Of a stretch of DNA of 64,000 nt, positions 10,317 through 22,210 are shown piece after piece. The notes beneath the pieces were generated by a model. The model searched no databases. It had not been told where the DNA came from and saw only the letters and a list, made by a program, of their open reading frames with translations. This DNA comes from Hetaerina americana. Taxonomy: Eukaryota; Arthropoda; Insecta; Odonata; Calopterygidae. The translations under genes were made by a program, and so were the position numbers. The DNA is taken from positions 124,001 to 188,000 of the forward strand of contig JAKTNV010000117.1 of assembly GCA_022747635.1 (NCBI GenBank). The letters are read 5' to 3'. Every line of letters begins with the position of its first letter. Position 1 is the stretch's first letter.

Positions 10317-11636
10317 CTACCTTGATCAAAAAGTTCCCGGAATAACCACCGTGTGGCGCTCCCATCGTTCCGATTTGAGTTCTGTTTTTTTTGTTAAATT
10401 GGTACATATGTTGTTGATATTCCCTTTAAATCTTAGTGTCATAACTTGACATTTGCAAAAGTTACGTAGCCAAGAGTACATCTATCTCCGTGTGTGTTGG
10501 CGATTTTTTACAATTGCAGAAATGGATTTAAATTTGCAACAACGAACTTGTATTAAATTTTGCGTAAAAAACGGATTTAGTGGCGCACGGACGTTGGAAA
10601 TGTTGGAAAAGTGTTTCGGCAACGATTCTCTAAAAAAAACGGTCGTTTACCAGTGGCACGAGCGGTTCAGAAGTGGTCGTGAGTCAATCGAAGATGATGA
10701 ACGCAGTGGCAGACCATCGACATCGAAAGTCGGTGAAAAAATTGATAAAGTAAAAGAAATGTTGGTCAATAACCGCAAATTAACCATCAGAGAAATAGCG
10801 GAGGACTTGAACATTGCCTATGGATCCGCCCAAGACATTGTGGTTAATGATTTGGGTTTCTGTCGTGTAGCAGCAAAAGACCTCAATTTCATGCAAAAAA
10901 GAGACCGTGTTGACGTCGCAAAAGACATGATTTGCGAGGCTGAATCCGATCCCACATTCATCAAAAGGATCATTACTGGAGACGAGACGTGGGTTTATGA
11001 GTACGACACGCAATCCAGACATCAGGCAAGTGAATGGCGTTCACCAAATGAGCCGAGACCAAAAAAACCACGTCGTTTTCAGTCAAAAAAGAAGGCAATG
11101 CTGACGGTTTTCATGGATTACAACGGTGTAGTGCATCATGAATTTTTGCCAGAAGGCCAGACAGTAAACAAAGAGTATTATTTGGGCGTTATGAGACGTT
11201 TGCGTGAAGCAATTCGCCGAAAGAGACCAGAAATGTGGGCAGAAAACTCGTGGATTTTGCACCATGATAACGCACCGTCGCACAGTGCTATCATTATTCG
11301 TAATTTTTTGACGAAAAATGCAACAAATACCATCCAACAGCCACCGAATTCCCCTGATTTGGCTCCCTGTGACTTCTTTCTGTTCAATCGAGTTAAAAAA
11401 CCATTACGGGGAACGCGTTTTAGCAGCCGAGAGGAAGTAATGGAAAAATCGCAGGAAGCACTGATGGACATACCGAAAACCGAATATAAAAAATGTTTCG
11501 AGGATTGGATCAAGCGCTGGCATAAGTGTGTTGCAGTCGATGGGGATTACTTTGAAGGGGACAATATAGATTTAGATGAATAAACTTGTATTTTTAATTT
11601 TCTGAATAAATTCCGGGAAATTTTTTATCAAAGTAG
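10317..11636 (+). mobile_element. Full-length mariner element, type C (1,320 bp)
   Basis: Terminal inverted repeats of about 27 bp (left end CTACCTTGATCAAAAAGTTC) match the right end at 24 of 27 positions. TA flanks both sides (10315-10316, 11637-11638). Length and layout are those of a complete mariner: 5' leader, one transposase frame, short 3' part with AATAAA at about 11604. This lineage is distinct from the two deleted copies upstream, judging by its ends and protein. The frame has no stop or frameshift, which suggests a fairly recent insertion. The three mismatches between ends and the missing linker motif argue against current activity. Confidence 0.95.
10522..11583 (+). CDS. Mariner transposase, intact frame, linker motif missing
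   Basis: The first ATG (10522, MDLNLQQRTC) gives 353 residues. The 23 open codons upstream begin at TTG and are leader. Domains: N-terminal helix-turn-helix with VVYQWHERFRSGRESIEDDE (41-60), SGRPS linker (62-66), second helix-turn-helix (about 86-112, LTIREIAEDLNIAYGSAQDI), then the catalytic domain. Catalytic residues are visible: D154 in TGDETW, D249 in HHDNAPSH, D284 in APCDFF, with 34 residues between the last two (D,D34D). The usual YSPDLAP reads NSPDLAP (276-282). The C-terminus KKCFEDWIKRWHKC...GDYFEG is standard. Oddity: R-V-A-A (115-118) runs straight into KDLNF. In relatives I remember, about four residues of the WVPHEL-type linker (R/L-V-P) lie here, so an in-frame 12-bp loss near 10876 is inferred. 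That linker matters for the transposase dimer, so the protein may be inactive despite its complete triad. It would act in the nucleus as a cut-and-paste enzyme. Confidence 0.93.
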   Translation: MDLNLQQRTCIKFCVKNGFSGARTLEMLEKCFGNDSLKKTVVYQWHERFRSGRESIEDDERSGRPSTSKVGEKIDKVKEMLVNNRKLTIREIAEDLNIAYGSAQDIVVNDLGFCRVAAKDLNFMQKRDRVDVAKDMICEAESDPTFIKRIITGDETWVYEYDTQSRHQASEWRSPNEPRPKKPRRFQSKKKAMLTVFMDYNGVVHHEFLPEGQTVNKEYYLGVMRRLREAIRRKRPEMWAENSWILHHDNAPSHSAIIIRNFLTKNATNTIQQPPNSPDLAPCDFFLFNRVKKPLRGTRFSSREEVMEKSQEALMDIPKTEYKKCFEDWIKRWHKCVAVDGDYFEGDNIDLDE

Positions 11637-11639
11637 TAT

Positions 11640-12370
11640 AGTAGAACGCTGGAGAGCAAAGGCGCACGCACATTAAGCGAGAGGCTGCGAGAAGAGACCC
11701 AATGGTTTTTCTTGGAGGGGGTGGCGGGATTGCTTCGCTTCCCTACCTGCTCATCGTCCCAAGTTAAGGGCAGAAGGGATGGGTAAAGAAAGAGTGGCCT
11801 GGGAAGGGCAAATCCTCGGTCACTCTTTAGAGGAGGAATCCTGCAGTGCAAAATGTTTCTGCGGGTGAATAGGAGCGAAGCGGGGGCGGCGGCTGGGGAA
11901 ACGCATGGAGTCGGTCGGTGGGAGCCCGACCAACGGCCGACGGGGTAAACCTTTCGGTCGTCCTTGGGTACAAAGGACGGGGGAAGAGGGGAGGAAGCCG
12001 AGAAAGATGGACGGGCAGGTAGATATACACACAACACACGCAAAAGGGAATGCTCCGAAAGGCTGCAGCAGGTCCTCCCCTAGTAAATGGGCGGAGGGGA
12101 ATGGGGGAAAAGGGCGGGAGTTAAATGGAAGGATTCGGCGAGGAGTGGGTAAGGGGACTGGAAAAATAGAAGAAAAGATGGGATTTGGGAGGCGCAAAGT
12201 GAGGAAAAAACATCTCCCGAGGAAGCAGGGCAACAAAAGGAGAACTACGCAGGGATGGGGGGTGAGGAGGCCGAAGCACGCAAGAAACATGAGAGAATTT
12301 AAAAGGCCTCCCAAAAGAGAAGAGTATGTGCGCTCTCGCACGGTGGGTGGCGAAGGCTAAGGCAAAAGTA
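11640..12370. repeat. Polypurine-biased GC-rich island
   Basis: The plus strand is G/A-rich (GGAGGGG, GGGGAAGAGGGGAGG types). Long frames on both strands (11905-12360 plus, 11820-12341 minus) consist of R/G/K or P/S/L/F residues without domains. They are judged artefacts of composition. The island starts directly after the mariner right end. Confidence 0.65.
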
Positions 12371-13991
12371 CACACGTGCATCGATTTTCAATCTAGTCTC
12401 CACCTCAGTACGTCACTCCCCATAAATATTCCCTCACGTAGACAGCGCTCCATTTGCTCAAGAACTTGCTCTTTGATGAGTCTTTTTTCTACTAATTGTA
12501 TGCTATTTTTACAATACGTTACAGCCTCCTTCTTAAGTCTATCGTTTTATGAACAAACTTCATCTGCTGAGCCATGGGAAATTGTATTTAAATTTAAGAA
12601 TCAACATAAAAACCAAAATTATTCCCTGACGACACTATCCAAAATCTAGTATATTTCACGAAAAGTAATTCACTGGTTTCTCAACGGAGAAATTCCCTGT
12701 TAGTGCATTCACTGATAAATATAATGCCTACAAAAATAGGAATTAAACCATTCTTTAAGACTGAATACCTCAAACTCTGTCGTGCGCCGTGGAAGTAAAT
12801 AAAAATTAACGCCACAATATCCACCTCTAATAAAAAATGTTTCGGCATACGTATGAATTTAAACCTTGAGCGCAGAATGATTCGCCATTTAATATTTAAG
12901 CTGTATGCTCCGTCAAAAAAAAAGCAAATCAGTAGGATATTTATATTGTCAAGAACTATTCATAATTAGGAAAACATTTTTCGCAAAACCTGGTAAAATC
13001 TTTAACGGAAGACCTGCAGAGTTTACTGGTCAAATATTATTCAAAATCAATCTCTCAAAGCGAATCAAGGTCAAAAATTATCAAAAAAATGACACATGGA
13101 AGAACATCAGCGAATTATGCCAAATGAAGATTAGAACTCATACACATTCTGTCCACATTTCTTTCAATGAGCATGATTCCGGGGACTAACTTGTGTAGTA
13201 CCATTCTCGAAAAAATACACTTGAAATGAGTAACTTCAACGTCTTCAACGTCAACAAATAATTAGCGTGTAAAATAATTGCCGAATCAATTACGAATAAG
13301 CGCTACAGAGGAAGGAGCCGAAAACAGGTTCACTAGGTACAAAAGATGACACCAAGTTCAAACGGAAACTACAAACACAAAAAGAGACTTAGCGGCAGGA
13401 ACCGAATCCGCTGTTTTCCTCAAACTTTCCATCCAAAGAATTCCTATATCCTCTTTCAAAAGAGCACGCTTGCAAAGGATTGACAAGGAGATTGTGAAAA
13501 AATAGAGAGATGCCCTTATTTTCACATCAAAGAGAGCATGTATCAGTAACAGTTACCTATTAGGAACAATTACGACAGCAAAAGAAGCGAGCGCCCACAT
13601 TCGAATGCTCGGAGAGACAACGCCAAGGGACCATACTATATGTGGCTCGAATTTCGAATCATTGAAACGATTTTCTGCTTTCCATGCTTTACCGGCAATC
13701 TATGTACCCTATTGACCTCAAATCTTACATCACATTTGGACACTTTTTACATTTAAAAACAAAATATGAGAGAATTGAAGGTGAAATCACTCACACATCA
13801 TTACGAATTAAAATCCGCTAACTTTGAAAGATCTGTCGATCTGCAGGGAAACATAAAATATTTGTAGATAAATATTTGCAGTGAACTTATGGCTCATCAC
13901 AAAAAAATATAGTATCATTTAATCTATTCCAGAAAAAACATGGTTCGGGAACATTTAACGAAAATAATCCTACTAAATTCATAACCGTAAC
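12371..13991. other. Non-coding stretch, nothing recognised
   Basis: AT-rich, with short frames only and no repeats identified by eye. Confidence 0.5.
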
Positions 13992-14310
13992 ATACAGGTA
14001 AGGGTCGCAGTAGCCCAGGGGTTGGACTACTGACCGGAGGGACCGGGTTCGTATCCCGGGCAAGCCTCTCTGGGCACTATCAGCTCCATCCAAGCTAGGG
14101 AACCCTCAGCTCCACTCAAGCTGCGTGATTTTTCAAGTACCAGATCTTCCTGGGAAACCATAGCCGGCACAGGGAAAGACATTGACCCCACCTAGCCTGA
14201 TGCGTGAATTTCACACTCCGCTGGGCTTAGTACTGATTGAACTCCACCATCACCTACCAAACCGACCTTCGGGTTGATTGCTGTGTTTATGTTTTCATTA
14301 AATACAGGTA
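13992..14310 (+). mobile_element. tRNA-derived SINE, family 1, with 9-bp target duplication
   Basis: ATACAGGTA occurs at 13992-14000 and 14302-14310, bounding a 301-bp insert. The head contains an A box (TAGCCCAGGGGTTGG, about 14011) and a B box (GGTTCGTATCC, about 14046) at tRNA-like spacing inside a GACCGGAGGGACCGGGTTCG context. The body has a TCAGCTCCA...AAGCTAGGGAACCCTCAGCTCCA partial duplication. The 3' end reads CAAACCGACCTTCGGGTTGA, then a T/A-rich tail. Length, Pol III boxes and duplication all fit a complete SINE. It is unrelated in its body to the 15.5/56.5 kb family. Confidence 0.85.
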
Positions 14311-14629
14311 CAAAGACTATGTGCGCGATGAAAACCTAGACCCTGACGGGAATAACTTACAGCAGCAGCCCAATACGGAAGGATAACTCATGACGACGGT
14401 GAGATCTTCTGGATTTGAAAGAATCGTCCGGAGAAAACACACAAATGGATCAACAGAAGTGAGAGCTAATGACAAACACACCGTCCGCAATCATCCACTT
14501 TTCCAATAAAAGCAACAAGGACAATGAAAATGAACAGAGTTAAGCATCCCCACCCCCATTGCAGACCGCAAAACAAGAAAGCAACGAAATGGGACGGGGT
14601 GGACCACCGGCCGCTCCTGTAGCCGCTGG

Positions 14630-15240
14630 CACCGAAAACTCTTGCCCTGAAAAACGCACACACACGCACCTGTCCCATAACCCGCCCGCCTATCCCGAAG
14701 CCCACTCTCAACGCCACACTCGCTCAAAAAAAAATACTCCCCGACCCTTTCCCGATCCTTTCGTTGACTATACCCAAACCCTCTCCACTCTCCTCCTCCA
14801 TCCTCCCTCACACACCGCAAACCCTCACCCCATGCACAGTAGAAGCCTACATTTCCAAAACGCCCCTACCGCATACATGCTCGGCCTACCCTTTTCTCCC
14901 CCTTTCCTCTCTCTCGCCCCCCTCCATTCCATTTTCAACTCATCCCGCCGTATCCCCCACCTCCCCCGCTATTTTTCCCCTCTCCCCGTCCTTCGACCCT
15001 CAAGTGGACCTGACATCTGCTGCAGCTGGCTCCACAGCAGACGGCACCCATTGGGGGGGGGGGTGCCAAACCTCCCCCTTTCCCGACCGGCGGCCGCCCC
15101 GCACCATCAACAGACTCGTATCAGAGGAGTTCGGTGAAGAAAAAAGGGAGCCGGTGGAAGTGGGAGGGCTCCCGCGGAGAGGTTTCCTCGCTTTCTTCCT
15201 TCAAAAAGGAGAGTAGGGAGAGGGAGGGGCGACGGAAAGA
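14630..15240. repeat. Polypyrimidine/GC-rich island with a G10 run
   Basis: The plus strand is C/T-rich from 14640 to about 15000 (CTCCTCCATCC types), then becomes GC-rich with about ten consecutive G near 15052-15061. The 192-codon (14559-15137) and 150-codon (14764-15216) plus frames are rich in P, S and H, overlap one another, and have no domains. They are rejected as genes. Confidence 0.65.
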
Positions 15241-15505
15241 GGCTCCCGCAGCCACAGGCTCTGAGACTCCCGGGGGCACGGTGACATTGTGAGCAAGCAC
15301 GCTTGAAGCCTGAAAAAAGGTTACGGAAAATTATCTACCCAACTCTTACAGCTCTTTTTCCTTACCTGGAGAGTCAGTTATCTCGTTGCCTACTCCGTTC
15401 TGGCCTGGAGTCTTTGCGCTATCGATCGAAAGCGATGACCTAAGTAGCAACAACCTTGCGATGTGCCAGTAAAACGTATCGCTCACCTGATAGGACTCCA
15501 AATCG

Positions 15506-15818
15506 AAACTTCTCAAGTAGAAGTAGTTTTAGGGGAGGCGACCGAGAGCTAAGGTCATTTGCGCCATTAGGGGTGGATGGGAAAGGAGGAGGGTGGAGGG
15601 AATCCCGGCTCCGGCATTAACCTACTCTTAACGAAAGGCGCCAATGGGTTCGCAGTTTAACGTCCCTTCCGATGGACGTCGTACACACTCAGGAAGTACT
15701 CTGCATAAAGCACCTCAAGTAAGGATCGGAATACCAAAGAAATATATATCTGCCGTCTCCAGGATTGGAACCCGGGCCCTCTCGGTGGGAAGCCAGTACG
15801 TAAGCCAAAACTTCTCAA
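15506..15818 (-). mobile_element. tRNA-derived SINE, family 2 (minus strand), 11-bp target duplication
   Basis: AAACTTCTCAA at 15506-15516 and 15808-15818 bounds a 291-bp insert. Read on the minus strand it starts TGGCTTACGTACTGGCTTCC (A-box-like), then GAGAGGGCCCGGGTTCCAATCC (B box GGTTCCAATCC). A body follows with TACTTGAGGTGC, GTCCATCGGAAGGGACGTTA and TTGGCGCCTTTCGTTAAGAG, and the end is ACTACTTCTAC. The same sequence, slightly shorter at the head, occurs on the plus strand at 56461-56721. Two independent insertions with their own duplications establish the family. Confidence 0.88.
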
Positions 15819-18800
15819 AAAAAATTACAAGTTTCCACTTTTCCGAAATTATGAGGGACGTCTGACGCTACCGTCGAACGTACGGAAAACTGGGATAAAA
15901 CAAATCACATTTCACATCACACCAATCACACAAGTGCCAGCAAGTATTTTCGACTGATTAATTTAGGCCAATGTGCTACCACGTTCCCGGGACACAAAAA
16001 ATGTACCTCTTCCTAATAAAACTGTCACCAAATGCTTACTCTTTTAGAACTGCTGCATAATGATGCAATAATAATATACGTTGTACTTAAGAAAAACTTT
16101 TCTAACGGTCTATTTTATCTCAATGCATTGGATTGGATTCACTTGGAATTAATTTCATCAATTTATTTTCAAAAGTTAGAATACAATTAAATAATGATAA
16201 ATAATAGCTAAAACAAATCTACGCTTTCTGAAGGAAATCAATAGGCACCAAATAAAACTTGCACGCTTGCCCTTTCCTAGTAATACGAAGCGGTACGCAA
16301 AGATACAGAATATTAGTCGAATTCAATCTGCTCAAATTAAGCATTAAGCTGCCATATCACAATCGAGAAAATCATTGCGCACAATTAAAATACAGGCAAT
16401 TATGGTCTTCAATGCGTAGCTACTCCACTTATTAGCAGTTCCAACTAATAGAATAGAAAAAATTCAGGACCATACTGCAACGCATTCGATGTCGTAATTA
16501 TATTAAATACTTGGAAAAAAGGCTGGGAGGCTGTCTACAGGGTGGAATTTGAAAGATACTTGGATGAATAAACTGAGAAAAAAGAGCGTCACGGATATGC
16601 ATGTGAAATCTTCCCCTGGAAAGATGAGCAAGCTGATGACGCCTATATTTATGAATGCCTGGCTACAACGAGGAATGTAATGACACAGGAAACAACCCCA
16701 ACGTTTTCACAAACAGGCGGGACAGCTGCTTTAAGATTACGGCTCTTTATGACGCACGAAGGGAATCCGACGTGACCTGACAAACCACACTTTTGCCACC
16801 TTGGCCCAGGTTGGTACTTGAAAATGAAGACTACGGAAGACGGGGAGAGACCGAACGGGAGTCGAAAATACACACAAAAGGCATTGACAGGATCAGGACG
16901 GTTGCCATGGTAGCCGCCGAATCCTCTTGGATTTTTCCCCTCTCCAAAAGGTCAGAAGGACGGTCACTCAAGAATGTGAAAAAGGTTCCAATGTGTATTG
17001 GAAGAGAGTGGATCCGTGAACCTTATGAACTAACTACGAGATTCCAATGCAAGAATATTCACCGGTTATTCCAACTGTGGTGTTAGCTTAAAAAAAACAC
17101 CCCACGCGCGACACTTAGGCGAAATACTCTTCACAATGTTTCCGAGAATAATTTATCGTTTTTCTTCCTCTCGAAATGGGCAGGAAGATTGATTCATTAG
17201 AAAATCCGGCATGAGTATTATCGCGAAACCTATCCGCTCATTATCTACTTGCTCCCTTAAAGGGCTGTCCCCGGCTTCCCGAGAGCAAGGAGGAAAAAAC
17301 GGCGTAAAGTCATGTCAGCTGGGTGGGTGAGTGGCTTGGCGGGTGAAGTCTTTCCGACGAATCATTTTCTGTAGAAGGGAAACGTTCAACGCTCTTCTCG
17401 GCAGCGATTGGCTCGAGAGAAGGCGCTTCTCAAGAAATTGGAAGCGACGGAGGAAACGAGATCTGTCACAGGAACCTCATTCCGCACTATTCGACCAATT
17501 ACCGTGAAGGAATTTCTAAGGTAATATGGAGGGAATGGCGAGGATCATAGTGAGCCGGGTTCGACTGTTTACCGCGTTTAAAACGGGAGTGATGCATGAT
17601 GACTACGCAATACTAAATGGGGAAACCGCCAGTGGCAGAGGATTATCAAAATATCCTTCAATTAACAAAAACATCCTTGGGAAATGTGGACTGTGCGTGC
17701 GAAAGAAGGCCAATCATTGGCAAACAACACAGAGCCAGTGGGGTGTTATTAAATACAAAACTAAATTTTGCGTATTTATAAAAACATTTCTTTATTTATC
17801 CATTTATTCCCCAACGAAGGAAACCTACTATCCCTATTTCAGGTAAATGACCAGCACATGTTTTAACGTCAACCTGAAAAATTACAGAACGGGTTTAAAT
17901 CCCATTTGCTGAATATTATTTTGTACATTTACGTATTTTTCGTGCCGAATAAAAACAATCCAACATATTACTTCATAAAAGGCGTGGATTTTTATCATTT
18001 TTCGTCATTCTGATTTTTCACTTTATGGTAAAGATAGGAAAACCTGAAGTAGGTGGTGCAAAGATTTGTGAAGAGGATTTGTTCTCATCGACCTGTTTCT
18101 CCGAAAATGCAAAGGTTTATAAATCAATAAATTTGCCATTGCTCAATTTTTTACGCATGGATCCCTTTTAGTGGGAGAGTGGATACTTTATTAGTTCATA
18201 GAATGGTACGGAAGTAGAAGTCCATTTGAATCGTAACTGATGGGCCCTTTGCGGCCGCCACATTAAAATACATTCACTTATCTACCTAAGGTGACACTCC
18301 ATTGTCACTCCACTAAGGTGACACTCCATTGATGTTCGCGAATAAGCATATTGCCCTTAATCAACAGCAAAGCAATTTCTAACGGCATGATCTTCAAGTG
18401 GCATTTTCGCACGTAGCACATGGCGCCTAGATTAAAATACCAATTGAACGAGAGACTATAGATGGGAGCTATAGCAATTGACAAGGAGATTGGCATTAAC
18501 GTGATTTACTCCTTTGCCAACTACCAATATTCCGACGATATTATAAGAGAACTACTACTCTAGAAATCGAATAGATAGAAAACGTGTGAAATTTCACATA
18601 AAGGCGTCGATTACCAACGCAAAAATACGAAACCGTCATTTCTACAATTTTCCATGTGTTATGCTGTGGATACCATGAAGTTATGTGAATGAATGAAGTT
18701 AGATAATCGCATTTACTCAAGTACGCAGAACCATTTAATATTGAAATGTAGACCTGAATATGCCGCTATTTCCAAAGGCAAAAGAAATGCTTCCCAAATT

Positions 18801-21650
18801 TTTATGTATCATTTTTTTACTAGAGATCTGGGTGTCACCTATTATCGTAGTTATGTTGGCTTAAAAAAAATAATTCGTGTGCATTCAACAAGTGAACTAA
18901 TTGCCATTGATTTTGAATTACGCATTACTCTAATGCCTAATTTACAGTAGTCTAATAGTAGAACGTTTTCTCCTCAGCCATCAACTTTATAAGGTGTATT
19001 CATTTTCAATTTCACTACGCATATCGTCTCCACTTTTCTGGCACTATATTTTAAAATGGAAAAAACTTAACACATCGCACGAAAAAGAATTCCTTACAAA
19101 AGCATCCCTTTCAAAAATCATTTGGCAAAATGCAATGAAGCTGATAAATAGCCAACTCATATCTTCTTATTTAAACCCTTACTTCAGCGACGGGAACCCT
19201 TTTCACCGCAAAGAGCTATTCTTTCGACATTAGAAATAAATTGTAAATAAACAGCTACATTTCAGGTGCATTAATTACTCCCATAACATCCTCCCAGTTC
19301 TTCGGTAGCAACTTCGGCCATACAAGATGTATCTCGAATGAATCTGTTTGTTCCTTGTTTTTATCTGTGGCTTGCATAGCACAGAGTTATTTTCGCAAAG
19401 ATTATCTAGAGTTGGGTCAATTACGGGTCAAAAATAGGGTCAATTACGTTTATAATGGAAATCGATTAGCTAGGGATGAGTACGATTCGAAAAGGAAGAA
19501 TGGAGACAAATACGGAGCCAGCATAAAAAGGAGAAGGAATTTGACGTCAGAATGCAAATTAATTGTCCCACTCTTTGGGAGTCCGTTCAGATCTTCCGGT
19601 TAAAAATGCGGAGATAAACTATCACACCTAATCTATCACACCGACTCCATCCTATCACCCAGGTAAAGGCATATAAATATTTTAGCTGTCACAACAACTA
19701 CATTATGGCCAGGCAGGTAAAGCGGCCGCCTGCTAACAAGAAAGTAACACTGGTGGGGAAATCCTATGTCAATCCAAAAGCAGCAACATGAGTCTTCGAA
19801 GGTACCGGAGAGAACACGGACCATGAAATTAATGTCCACATTTCCAGCAGAAGATCGACAATTCTGTGAAAGTTCACCGGAATAGAATGATGAAACTCAA
19901 TTGTCAGATAAAAACCTCTTCAGCCATATTAACTGACCTCGAAGGCCACAAGTAGCCGGAGGGTAATTCGTCCTCCACCCATTCGGAGAATAAAAGGAAA
20001 AACGAAAAATAATGAATGAGGGATAATGATATACTCCTTCCGATTGTGCCCTTGGATTCCCCTTGGCGCACGCCTCTCGTCTTAAGGGAGCAGTAATATT
20101 AATCGTTAGCTAGAATGAAGAGGCGAGAGACCAAAAACCCGAGAAGAACTCTCGGAAAAATTAAATAAGTACCACGAACCGACGAGGGTCCCGCAAACAT
20201 TTTCACCCACGTCCGCTCATGAAAGAAAACGAACGGAAAAACCCAGGTTTATTGCCCCCTTTTCAGAAGAAACAGCATTAGATCACACAAAATTGGAGTA
20301 TTAATCAGAAATAAGTTCACACAAAGCATCAGATTACTATCGTATGGCACATACGAGAAGTCGGAAAGCCCTGCGAGTTTTAAAAATATCTTGAATAAAT
20401 TTATTTGAAAATTTCTTTAAGAATAATCCCTTGAGTACATTTAAAAATCGTCAGAAGGACATATTAGGTAAAACGATACCATTTTCCCTTTGCTTCCCTT
20501 TCATTATTGAAGAAATGAAGCATATAATACCGATTAAAACACCATAAATTTATACCAAGAGAGGTATTTTACAAAATAGAATTTAGCAGTTTCATCTCGT
20601 TATTTCTTACAGTGGTCCCCTCGATTCACAGCGAATGAAACATGTTATTACTATAAAAATACCCAGGTTGTGTATGAAGAAAAAAACAAGAGTCACTCAC
20701 TAAAGGGATCGGGAAATTTAGGTCTTCCAAAATGACTGGACCGTGAAATTTCTCAGATATAACCGTATGGAACACTAAGTTACGAGAGAACATGCCACTT
20801 AAATGTAATTCGTTCACCCATGTATTTCTTTAAATTATTCCTGAGCCTCGGCTGTTCTCTGCCAAACAATAACTTTCCAACAAACAGCATGAAATATTGT
20901 TTCGAATGAAACCAGTCGATCCCTCCTCCTTCCATACATTCTTTTCTTTATGAGAAACTACATTTTCCGAGTACATTAAGAACGGTTGCGTGCAACGGAG
21001 AGAAATTTTTAATTAAAATAAGTAATTAGTACCTGGAGACAACTACTCACACTCGACGACGCATAATATCCTATATTGCCTGAAAAACTACGCTCGGGGG
21101 AGGAACAAAAAAATATCCAAACAAGTATCTGCCACTGGTGACTAATTTGCAGACATTTGAATAGAAAGGAAACCAATACCTTAAGAGCAACACTGAGAAA
21201 ACAATATTTTTCATTCGAACGGACGTAACGGAATACGTCCAAAAATTTCTGTTGCCCAGGATCGCAGAAAAGTCTATCTAGGCGGCTATCATTTTTCGTG
21301 TTTTTAGAAAGCCATGATTTGATTGCACAAGTTCAATGCTGTATATTTTATACATAAGGTTAACTCAAAAATCAATCGGCCATCGTTGATCAATAAAATT
21401 AGGGAGCATGATATTATAATTTATATACACGCTTCGTCTAAATGCGCAGAATCTGATTTTATTGCGGCTAACCGCCCATCCTTATTATAGCATCGAATTG
21501 GTCACTTTCAGATTATTGGTATACAGAGCAATTTGCAACATTACGTACAATCCTATTCGAACCATTTATTTTCACAAAGAAGATAACGTTTACTGTTAAT
21601 GTTTGATTTATTATTTGCTCTACCAAGTCTAGAAGTGGGAGAATATGGAG
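15819..21650. other. Non-coding stretch; one 19-bp tandem repeat
   Basis: No exon, SINE box or transposon end was recognised. CTAAGGTGACACTCCATTG occurs at 18286-18304 and 18313-18331 (27-bp period). Around 17100-17470 the sequence is less AT-rich and has several CTCGAGAG/TTCTCGAG-like words, but nothing interpretable. Confidence 0.45.
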
Positions 21651-21849
21651 GCATACGTTTTTCGATGCAGCGAATCCGTGAGACTTAGGGGGGTGAGAAT
21701 AGGCGGTGAGCGTGATGAGTACTAGTAGCGCTTTGAAATCTTGGAATTAGAGGGGAGAGGGAGAGAAAAGCTGACAATAACGACCACAAACCAGGAAGAG
21801 GGTATCAACAAAATGACGACTGGCAATAATGAGACCATTCCCAGAGAAA

Positions 21850-22210
21850 GGCAGCCTTTATATACAGGCCGCATATCAAATTTTATCGCGAAAGGCGTAG
21901 ATTAGCCCACGACGGAAGAGGATGTTGAGACGAAGCCCTAAGGCAAGTCGTGTGCGCCCAGGTACATACGCAAACACGGCGCAAGGCATAATGTCAACAA
22001 CTGAGGTGTTCCAACTCCCTGATCCAAGCCACCCACCCACCCTCTCGACACTTTCACGTATCGCAACCCTCCGCTCCCCTCCCCGCTTTCCCGCCCGCTT
22101 TTCGATAAGCCCACGTGATGCGCGTAGATTAGAGGGACTGAGAGAGGAAGACCAGCGCGCGGTTGCCATGTTGCGCGGAGCGGGGATGGGACGAAGCTGT
22201 TGACGTTCTG
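21850..22210. promoter_or_regulatory. CpG-containing GC-rich patch with upstream TATA-like sequence
   Basis: CTTTATATACAGG at about 21856-21868 precedes about 300 bp with frequent CG dinucleotides (GCGCAAGG, CACGTGATGCGCG, GCGCGCGG). The 157-codon minus frame here has no recognisable domain. A promoter or other open-chromatin element is possible. The evidence is composition and one TATA-like word only. Confidence 0.25.

Noticed and set aside
10453..10521. 23 open codons upstream of the mariner transposase ATG
   Set aside because: The frame starts at TTG. The first ATG (10522) gives the normal mariner length and N-terminus.
11178..11513. 111-codon minus frame inside the mariner
   Set aside because: Antisense shadow of the transposase coding strand.
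11820..12360. 173-codon minus and 151-codon plus frames
   Set aside because: Both strands are open over the same purine-biased stretch. No motifs.
13994..14002. CAG|GTAAGG, ratchet-like on the plus strand
   Set aside because: It is formed by the SINE target duplication joined to the SINE head, and has no pyrimidine tract before it.
14559..15216. 192- and 150-codon plus frames
   Set aside because: Overlapping phases in a polypyrimidine island; P/S/H-rich without domain.
15644..15865. 73-codon plus frame
   Set aside because: Lies mostly inside a minus-strand SINE insertion.
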